Source: DATKMS01 sp041497995
Lineage (GTDB): Bacteria > Desulfobacterota > Binatia > HRBIN30
Direction of reading: 5' to 3'
Assembly: GCA_041497995.1 (NCBI GenBank)
Contig: JBGQHM010000225.1
Span: 1 to 11,137, forward strand
Length of the DNA stretch: 11,137 bases
Shown here: in pieces, positions 6,153 to 11,137 of the stretch
Position numbering within the stretch: the first letter of the stretch is position 1
How the letters are laid out: every line of letters begins with the position of its first letter
The notes under the pieces: model-generated
What the model was told of the DNA's origin: nothing
Databases searched by the model: none
Seen by the model: only the letters and a program-made list of their open reading frames with translations
Program-made: the position numbers and the translations under genes

Positions 6153-6891
6153 TTCGATCAATGCGCCGCCACACGCCGTCAATGAGTCGCTCGTGCGGGA
6201 GGTAGCGAGCCTTGTAGCTCATCGACGCGCAGTCGGCGACGTAGAGGCCAAGGTACAGATAGCGCAGCCCCCAAGAGCGGCAGAGCGCAACTTGCTTGAG
6301 GATGGAATACGTTCCCGGGCTGAGCGGTGCCTGCCCCGGATCGTAGAAGCAGTAGACAGCCGATAGAGCGTTGGCGGCACGGTCGGCGATCGCGACACCT
6401 ATGAGCTGCCCGCCAAGGCGGTACGTCAGCTCGACCGTATCGGTACACGTTTCGACGAGGAACTGTTCGTAGTCTGCCGCGTCAACCAGCTCGTTGCCGA
6501 TAAGCAAATCACGCTCGACCTTGTGTCGATTGTAGAGCGCAACCTTGTCCGCGCTCAGCGTCGGACGCCCAATGTGAGTCTCGATTGTGTCTTCCCCACG
6601 TCGAAACACGCGTCGCTGTGTCTTGCTGGGTTCAAATGTCTCGACGTCAATGCGAATCGCTTCGCACGCGCGGCAGGTTGGGCAGCTGGGCCGATACAGC
6701 AGCACCCCCTGACGTCGATCGCCCGCCTGCAAGCGTCGATCAAACTCGTCGCGGCGCAGCGGGCGCACCGGCAAACGGAGTGGCAAACGCGCCGTCTGTC
6801 GCGGCAGATACGGGCAACGCATCGGGGCATCGGACACCAGCCACTCTGGGGGATCGCCGGGGAGCCGCGGATATCTGCCAATGACGGCCAT
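6130..6891 (-). CDS. bpt: Bpt-type aspartate/glutamate leucyltransferase (arginyltransferase family)
   Basis: A 253-residue protein of normal length for Bpt, the bacterial relative of eukaryotic ATE1. It transfers leucine from Leu-tRNA to proteins with N-terminal Asp or Glu, marking them for ClpS/ClpAP degradation in the cytoplasm. Family hallmarks are CPYLPRQTARLPLR (26-39), the cysteine cluster CPTCRAC (70-76) followed by EAIRIDV, and in the acetyltransferase-like C-domain SAVYCFYDPG (177-186), GTYSILKQ (193-200) and the end region YLYLGLYVADCASMSYKARY (211-230). C26, C70, C73 and C76 resemble the metal or iron-sulfur binding cysteine set discussed for ATE proteins. Start ATG 6891 has a weak ribosome site; M24 is a less likely alternative. 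It is transcribed divergently from the ridA-like gene and converges with the cysteine-rich gene. No aat or clp gene is visible nearby. Confidence 0.92.
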   Translation of the reverse strand: MAVIGRYPRLPGDPPEWLVSDAPMRCPYLPRQTARLPLRLPVRPLRRDEFDRRLQAGDRRQGVLLYRPSCPTCRACEAIRIDVETFEPSKTQRRVFRRGEDTIETHIGRPTLSADKVALYNRHKVERDLLIGNELVDAADYEQFLVETCTDTVELTYRLGGQLIGVAIADRAANALSAVYCFYDPGQAPLSPGTYSILKQVALCRSWGLRYLYLGLYVADCASMSYKARYLPHERLIDGVWRRIDRITGKRTD

Positions 6892-6895
6892 CAGT

Positions 6896-6922
6896 GTCCG
6901 CGTATTCTAGCTGTATGCGGAC
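6896..6922. promoter_or_regulatory. Hyphenated palindrome between bpt and the ridA-like gene
   Basis: GTCCGC (6896-6901) is mirrored by GCGGAC (6917-6922), with one further matched TA pair just inside each arm. It lies a few bases upstream of the bpt start and about 65 bases before the RidA start. It could be an operator or a leader hairpin. The plus-strand TATTCT at 6903-6908 is a weak -10-like sequence inside it. Function is not shown. Confidence 0.25.
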
Positions 6923-6987
6923 CGCGGAACCATGCGTGCTTCCCTTGGCGGAGTGGCTTGGTGTAAGCACCCGCCGGGAGGACCAGC

Positions 6988-7449
6988 ATGAGCACAGGAA
7001 TCGACGCGCGCCTTGCAGCGCTCGGCATCGAGCTGTTGCCCGTTTCAAAGCCGGTGGCCAACTACCTCGGTTGCAAGCAAGCAGGCGACTTGCTGTACGT
7101 CGGCGGGCACGGACCGGTGACTGCGCATGGTGTCGTACGCGGCAAGGTCGGCGGGACGATCAGCCTCGAGCAAGCACGCGAGGCGGCCCGGGCGACTGCA
7201 CTATCGATGCTGGCCACCGTGCGGGCCGAGCTCGGCAGCCTCGATCGGGTCCGACAGATCATCAAAGTGTTCGGCATGGTCAACTGCGCGCCCGGTTTCA
7301 ACCGGACGCCCGAAGTGATCGACGGCTGCTCCGATGTGCTGGTCGAAATCTTCGGAGACGCCGGCCGCCATACCCGATCTGCCGTCGGGATGGCCGAGCT
7401 GCCGTTCGATATCTGTGTCGAGATCGAGATGGTGTTGCAGGTAGAGTGA
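6988..7449 (+). CDS. RidA/YjgF/YER057c/UK114-family protein
   Basis: A 153-residue protein with the features of the longer RidA-family subgroup, typically about 150 residues: IDARLAALGIELLPVSKPVANY (quoted in part: IDARLAALGI at 5-14, VANYLG at 23-28), DLLYVGGHGPV (34-44), the helix AREAARATALSMLATVRAEL (63-82), VFGMVNCAPGF (94-104) and RSAVGMAELP (130-139). R130 aligns with the catalytic Arg105 of E. coli RidA, which hydrolyses reactive enamines and imines from PLP enzymes. E145 and E147 lie in the final strand where RidA carries conserved glutamates. Activity in this long subgroup is less well established, so a deaminase role is likely but unproven. GGAGGA (6977-6982) is 5 bases before the ATG. 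The gene is alone on its strand and ends just before a hairpin element. Confidence 0.9.
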   Translation: MSTGIDARLAALGIELLPVSKPVANYLGCKQAGDLLYVGGHGPVTAHGVVRGKVGGTISLEQAREAARATALSMLATVRAELGSLDRVRQIIKVFGMVNCAPGFNRTPEVIDGCSDVLVEIFGDAGRHTRSAVGMAELPFDICVEIEMVLQVE

Positions 7450-7450
7450 G

Positions 7451-7500
7451 GCGCGTCATGACCCGCACCGGCCTCTGGCCGGTGGGAAAGTCCGACGCGC
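7451..7500. terminator. Nested inverted repeats between convergent genes, likely terminator
   Basis: An inner perfect hairpin has 8-bp arms CACCGGCC (7466-7473) and GGCCGGTG (7477-7484) around a TCT loop. An outer inverted repeat GCGCGTC (7451-7457) and GACGCGC (7494-7500) brackets it. It begins one base after the RidA stop codon and ends 6 bases before the stop of the opposing gene. Both strands fold, so it could serve both genes. There is no T-tract on either side, so it is not a textbook intrinsic terminator. It may act as an RNA-stabilising 3' stem or with Rho. Confidence 0.5.
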
Positions 7501-7506
7501 GGACCC

Positions 7507-7914
7507 TCAAGGACGCGGTACGTCGGGTAACCAGCTCGCCGGCTGCTGCGAGAACAGCGTCTTCGCATCCCAGTAGTCGCGCCACAGCGTGATCTTGCCG
7601 TCGCGAAACTTGAACACCGCGGCTACCGGCAGCGTGGCGCGCTCACCGGCCTTGTGATGCCACACCTCGGTGCGCTCGACCATGATCGTGTCGCCGCTCT
7701 CGACCAATTCGTGGATGGTCGTCGGAATGCGGTCGAGCGTGCCCAGTCCCAACTCGAGCTTGGCGCGGATGGCTGCTGGTCCGGTGACGGTCGCCTCGGC
7801 GAACGGCATGTCGTCGTAGACGCAATCGTCGCTGCAGTGTGCGGCGACCGCACCGAAGTCGAGACGATCGAGATCGACGAACAGCTGTCGCAGGCGGTCG
7901 GCGTTTGTGCTCAC
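7507..7914 (-). CDS. SnoaL / limonene-epoxide-hydrolase-like protein (NTF2 fold)
   Basis: A 135-residue cytoplasmic protein starting at GTG 7914, with AAGGAG (7926-7921) 6 bases upstream. Length and pattern fit the NTF2-like SnoaL/limonene-1,2-epoxide hydrolase group: a helical start (DRLRQLFVDLDRLDFGAVAA, 6-25), DCVYDDMPF (30-38), GPAAIRAKL (45-53), VERTEVWHH (79-87), VAAVFKFRDGKITLWRDYWD (97-116). In limonene epoxide hydrolase an Arg-x-Asp pair and a second Asp activate water. Here the equivalents appear to be R81, E83 and D113, so one Asp is replaced by Glu. The fold is secure; epoxide hydrolysis is only possible. It is the last gene of the minus-strand run and could belong to the detoxification theme set by the glutathione genes. 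Confidence 0.75.
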   Translation of the reverse strand: MSTNADRLRQLFVDLDRLDFGAVAAHCSDDCVYDDMPFAEATVTGPAAIRAKLELGLGTLDRIPTTIHELVESGDTIMVERTEVWHHKAGERATLPVAAVFKFRDGKITLWRDYWDAKTLFSQQPASWLPDVPRP

Positions 7915-7981
7915 AGCGCGCTCCTTCGATGCAAGGTGACAGCGGCTTACCAGCGGCGTGGCGCTACGGCAATCCCGAGCG

Positions 7982-9082
7982 TCAGTTACCCAGATACGAC
8001 CGCAGCACCTCTTCCCACCCGGGTTCGCGGGTTATGGTGAGCAGCGCACGGTTCATGGCCTCGCGCAGCGGGCTCCCTTGGGGGATGACGAAGCCGTAGT
8101 CTTCATGATCGAACGTTGCGTGCAAGACTCTCACGGCACCGCCCACCTCGGTCTGCACCGCGTAACGCAGGATCGGTGCGTCGTAGACCATCGCATCGAA
8201 CTCGTGGCGGACGACGGCCTGCAGCCCCTCGCTCACGGTCGCATAGCGCTTCACCGTGATGTGGCGCTCCTTCAAATACGTTTCGGCGGCGGTGTCAGGG
8301 ATGGTCGCGACCAACGATCCGGGAAGATTCTCCGGCCCTTGGATGTGTGAGCCCAGCCGGTGGATCGTCAGCGCGGTCGTGATAATTGCGGTGACGCCGG
8401 AGAGCAGCACGATTCCGACAAACATCCAAATCACGGCGACGATCCGCCCAGTGGCCGTGACCGGCGCCTTGTCGCCATAGCCGACCGTGGTCATGGTCGA
8501 GGCAGACCACCACATGGCCGACCCGATACCCTGGACCGCGCGGCCGCCGAAGTGCGGCACGTTGCGTTTGCGCTCCACGAGCCACACCAGCACCCCCACG
8601 ACGAGCGTCGCCACGCCAATCACCAAGAGCAGCTGCATGAGCTCGCGCGACAGCACGTGGCGCAGCGCTCCCATCCAATCGCTGCCGAGCTGACGCGGCA
8701 CCGCGATTCCCAGGCCTGTCGTGTAGTAGGGATGTGTGAAGTCGACCAGGCGCTCGCGGTCCGCCGTAATCGCTAGCGCATCGACCACGACGTTGAGTGA
8801 GCCGTCCTGAATTCCGCGCATCAACGCGTCGCGGTCATGCTCGCGGAACTCGTATGACACGCCCAGTTGCCCGGCGATCGAGCGCCACAGGTCGATGGCG
8901 ATGCCGGACCAGGTGCCGTCGTCATTTTTGATCATGAACGGCGGGCGCTCGCGCGTGCCGACGATCAATCTGGTGCCGGCAAATTCGCTGCCTTCTTCAC
9001 CAGGCGTCGCCCCCATTGCGGGCATCGCGAGGCAAAGGGCGACGATCAGGGGACTCCACCTCGCTAACAGCGATTGCCGCAT
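7982..9082 (-). CDS. GluR0-like prokaryotic glutamate-receptor potassium channel
   Basis: A 366-residue membrane protein with the order of prokaryotic ionotropic glutamate receptors. A signal peptide (1-24, MRQSLLARWSPLIVALC...) is followed by S1 half of a periplasmic amino-acid-binding domain (about 37-130), first transmembrane helix (148-168), pore helix and selectivity filter TVGYGD (199-204), second transmembrane helix (212-236), and S2 half (about 252-366). TVGYGD is the potassium-channel signature. In S1, ITADRERLVDFTHPYY (105-120) matches the iGluR segment in which Arg binds the ligand carboxylate, here R109. The position of the ligand-binding threonine of GluA2 is alanine (A104). In S2, D301 in AMVYDAP is a candidate amino-group ligand. 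There is no N-terminal regulatory domain and no third helix. The channel is probably a tetramer in the inner membrane. The ligand cannot be told from sequence. The ribosome site is weak. Gaps of 67 bases separate it from both same-strand neighbours. Confidence 0.92.
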   Translation of the reverse strand: MRQSLLARWSPLIVALCLAMPAMGATPGEEGSEFAGTRLIVGTRERPPFMIKNDDGTWSGIAIDLWRSIAGQLGVSYEFREHDRDALMRGIQDGSLNVVVDALAITADRERLVDFTHPYYTTGLGIAVPRQLGSDWMGALRHVLSRELMQLLLVIGVATLVVGVLVWLVERKRNVPHFGGRAVQGIGSAMWWSASTMTTVGYGDKAPVTATGRIVAVIWMFVGIVLLSGVTAIITTALTIHRLGSHIQGPENLPGSLVATIPDTAAETYLKERHITVKRYATVSEGLQAVVRHEFDAMVYDAPILRYAVQTEVGGAVRVLHATFDHEDYGFVIPQGSPLREAMNRALLTITREPGWEEVLRSYLGN

Positions 9083-9149
9083 CAGTTTAGGTCCAGGCTC
9101 CTTCTATCGACCCGTTGGGCACATCGTCAATCGGCGGTCGTGGTCAAAT

Positions 9150-9878
9150 CTACTCCGGGCGAACCGATTCGCTCTTTACCATCGACGGCCGGACGTTGAC
9201 CGTCTCGATCCAGCGGTACACGTTAGGATGACGCTGCGGCTCGATGGGCAGTTGGACGATTGGGTACATCGCCACGCGAGGCAATACGGAGAGATCGGCG
9301 ATGGTGAAACCGTTGCCGACCAGGTAGTCGCGGCCGCTGAGTGCCTGCTCAAGATGGTCGATGCGGTGGGAGAGCTGCACCGCCAGCAGCGCCGCTTCGT
9401 GCTCGGAGACGGCGGTGCCGTCGTAGACGCGGCTGATCCAGTCGAGGTGTGATGGATCATCGGTCGAGCGGCGCGCGTCGGCCATCACCTCTTCCTTCGG
9501 CCGCATCCGGTCGAACGGCCCGATCACGCGCAGGTACATCAGCGGCCGGTACTCCTTGGCCATCGCCAGCTCGAAGGCCTGCCACATCTTGGCTTGCGCG
9601 CACTCCCAGGGATCTTCAGGGTACAGGCGCGGCGTGGGGAAGACGTGATCGAGGTACTCGGTGATGACGTTGGATTCGTAGATGACACGCTCGCCATGCA
9701 CGAGAGTTGGCACCACGCCGTTCGGGTTGAGCGTGAGATACTCCGGACTCTTTTGCTCCATCTTGGTGAGATCGATGATTCGTGTGGTCCAGCTCAGGCC
9801 CTTCTCGAGGAGTACGATGCGCACGCGCCGCGCACACGGCGAGCCTTGGTAGTCGTAGAGCGTCAATCCCTCGGACAT
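9150..9878 (-). CDS. Glutathione S-transferase family protein
   Basis: A 242-residue cytosolic GST-fold protein. The thioredoxin-like N-domain contains YDYQGSPCARRVRIVLLE (8-25) with S13 and C15 at the catalytic position, NPNGVVPTL (51-59) with the cis-proline that contacts glutathione, and YESN (67-70) for the gamma-glutamyl group. The helical C-domain contains DYLVGNGFTIADLSVLPRV (184-202) with the N-capping T192 to D195. Expected activity is conjugation, thiol transfer or isomerisation using glutathione; the substrate is unknown. An in-frame reading extends 35 codons further up to 9983, but that part overlaps gor and looks like its shadow. AAGGGAG supports ATG 9878. It begins 14 bases after the gor stop, so the two are almost certainly one transcript with glutathione regeneration and use paired. 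Confidence 0.9.
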   Translation of the reverse strand: MSEGLTLYDYQGSPCARRVRIVLLEKGLSWTTRIIDLTKMEQKSPEYLTLNPNGVVPTLVHGERVIYESNVITEYLDHVFPTPRLYPEDPWECAQAKMWQAFELAMAKEYRPLMYLRVIGPFDRMRPKEEVMADARRSTDDPSHLDWISRVYDGTAVSEHEAALLAVQLSHRIDHLEQALSGRDYLVGNGFTIADLSVLPRVAMYPIVQLPIEPQRHPNVYRWIETVNVRPSMVKSESVRPE

Positions 9879-9886
9879 TGGGCGGT

Positions 9887-9893
9887 CTCCCTT
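9887..9893 (-). promoter_or_regulatory. Ribosome binding site that fixes the GST start
   Basis: AAGGGAG on the minus strand begins within the gor stop codon and sits 8 bases before ATG 9878. This argues against the longer in-frame start at 9983, which lies inside gor. Confidence 0.65.
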
Positions 9894-11137
9894 CATTGCT
9901 TCTTCCGCATGGTCACGAACTCTTCTGCGGTTGTCGGATGGATGCCGATGGTGGCATCGAACTGTGCCTTCGTCGCGCCACACTTCAGCGCCACCGCAAA
10001 CCCTTGGATGATTTCTCCGGCCTCGGCGCCAACCATGTGGCAGCCGAGGACGCGGTTGGTCTGGCCATCGACGACGAGCTTGAGAAAGGTGTGTTCGTCC
10101 CGCCCGCTGAGCGTGTGCTTCAAAGGCCGGAAGGCCGACGTGTACACGTCAACCGCTGGATGCTGCGCGCGCGCCGCTGCTTCGGTGAGGCCGACGGTAC
10201 CGATGCTGGGATGACTGAAGACGGCGGTCGGTACGGTGGCGTGATCTGGTGTGGTCGGGTTGGCGTGGAAGAGCGTTTCGGCGACCGCCTGACCCTCGGC
10301 GAGGGCGACCGGAGTGAGGTTGAGCCGGTCGGTACAATCGCCCACCGCGAAGATGTGCGGCACGCTGGAGCGCGAGTACGCATCAACAACGACGGCGCCC
10401 TTCTCGTTGAGCGTGACGCCGGCCGCTTCGAGCCCGAGGCCGTTGGTATTCGGCATACGCCCGGTCGCGAACATGACCAGGTCCGCTTCCAGCCTGGTGC
10501 CATCAACAAGGTGCACGCGGCGGGTGCCGTTGCTCATTTCGAGGCGTTCCACCCGCGCGTCGAAGTGCAGCGCGACGCCACGCTTCGCCATCTCGGCTGC
10601 CACGACGCTGCGCACGTCGTCGTCGAAGCCGCGCAGAAAGAGTGGGCCGCGATGGAGCAGCGTGACGGCGACGCCGAGACCGTGAAAGATCGTGGCGAAC
10701 TCCACGGCGATGTAACCGCCGCCGACGATCAGCACCCGCGCCGGCAGGCGATCGAGATGGAAGGCTTCGTTGGATGTGATCGCGTGTTCGATGCCGGGAA
10801 TCGCCGGCAACGACGGCCATCCACCACAGGCGACCAGGATGTACTGGGCGGTGTACCGGGTTGCACCTACGGCAACGGTGTGCGCATCGACGAGATGGGC
10901 GCGGCCCTCGATAATATCGACACCGGCGCTCTGCAGAAGCCCTCGGTACACGCCGTTGAGCCGCGCGATCTCCCGGTCCTTGCTCGCGATCAGCGTCCGC
11001 CAATCGACGTGCTGGTCCCCGACCGTCCATCCGAAACCCGCCGCGTCTTCGAAGTCGTCACGGAAGTGCGCGGCGTACACGAGCAGCTTCTTCGGAATGC
11101 AACCGACGTTGACGCACGTACCGCCCAGATAGCGCTC
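9893..11137 (-). CDS. gor: Glutathione-disulfide reductase, 3' portion (N-terminus beyond the right edge)
   Basis: The reading is open to the window edge and gives 414 residues of an expected roughly 450, missing the first FAD GxGxxG motif. It opens ERYLGGTCVNVGCIPKKLL, with the redox-active pair C8 and C13 (numbering visible residues). It continues with the NADPH-site VLIVGGGYIAVEFA (135-148) and HRGPLFLRGFD, where two arginines (163, 169) match those that bind the NADPH 2'-phosphate in glutathione reductases. Next come FATGRMPN, the second FAD motif HIFAVGDC, and the C-terminal dimer-interface active site GIHPTTAEEF with catalytic H400 and E405/E406. This set separates it from lipoamide dehydrogenase and supports reduction of GSSG with NADPH in the cytoplasm. 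An internal GTG at 11080 is not the start because the active-site disulfide lies upstream of it. It leads the gor-gst pair; the promoter is outside the window. Confidence 0.93.
   Translation of the reverse strand, partial: ERYLGGTCVNVGCIPKKLLVYAAHFRDDFEDAAGFGWTVGDQHVDWRTLIASKDREIARLNGVYRGLLQSAGVDIIEGRAHLVDAHTVAVGATRYTAQYILVACGGWPSLPAIPGIEHAITSNEAFHLDRLPARVLIVGGGYIAVEFATIFHGLGVAVTLLHRGPLFLRGFDDDVRSVVAAEMAKRGVALHFDARVERLEMSNGTRRVHLVDGTRLEADLVMFATGRMPNTNGLGLEAAGVTLNEKGAVVVDAYSRSSVPHIFAVGDCTDRLNLTPVALAEGQAVAETLFHANPTTPDHATVPTAVFSHPSIGTVGLTEAAARAQHPAVDVYTSAFRPLKHTLSGRDEHTFLKLVVDGQTNRVLGCHMVGAEAGEIIQGFAVALKCGATKAQFDATIGIHPTTAEEFVTMRKKQ

Noticed and set aside
6923..6987. A tRNA-like look of the GC-rich stretch before the RidA gene
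   Set aside because: No acceptor stem, anticodon arm or T-loop consensus can be laid out.
9879..9983. 35-codon N-terminal extension of the glutathione S-transferase
   Set aside because: It overlaps the gor coding end, is arginine- and histidine-rich in a shadow-like way, and a ribosome site sits before ATG 9878.

Overview
The window is high-GC bacterial DNA with closely packed genes. No RNA gene, CRISPR array or intact mobile element is visible. The secreted propeller protein ends in a dockerin-like pair of EF-hand loops with flanking cysteines. I associate that tail with uncultured deltaproteobacterial or Binatota-type genomes, so a soil or groundwater bacterium of that kind is a reasonable but unproven guess.

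Left part (1-2150, minus strand): the first 519 residues of a large superfamily 2 helicase of the YprA/MrfA-DruE type run off the left edge. Upstream on the same strand lie the first 72 codons of what looks like a SNF2-type helicase, broken off before its ATPase domain, and a short out-of-frame coding tail whose stop overlaps the helicase ribosome binding site. A plausible promoter precedes the broken head. I read this as the edge of a decayed anti-phage or DNA-processing island. About 250 bases beyond it (1900-2150) hold nothing I recognise.

Middle part (2151-6152): an exported beta-propeller protein with 13 complete repeat units and one partial unit, plus the dockerin-like tail, is joined by an ATGA stop/start overlap to a CrtC/AttH-like lipocalin-fold protein. 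Divergent from this pair, across 128 bases, is an 89-residue exported cysteine-rich protein. Its 3' end overlaps the 3' end of bpt by 23 bases.

Right part (6130-11137): bpt (N-degron aminoacyl-transferase) is divergent from a RidA-family gene. A hairpin element separates ridA from a minus-strand gene set that reads, in transcription order, gor (glutathione reductase, cut by the right edge), a glutathione S-transferase, a GluR0-like glutamate-receptor potassium channel and a limonene-epoxide-hydrolase/SnoaL-fold protein. gor and the transferase are 14 bases apart and almost certainly co-transcribed. The other two follow with gaps of 67 bases each. The theme is glutathione redox and detoxification, with a ligand-gated ion channel in the same directional run.
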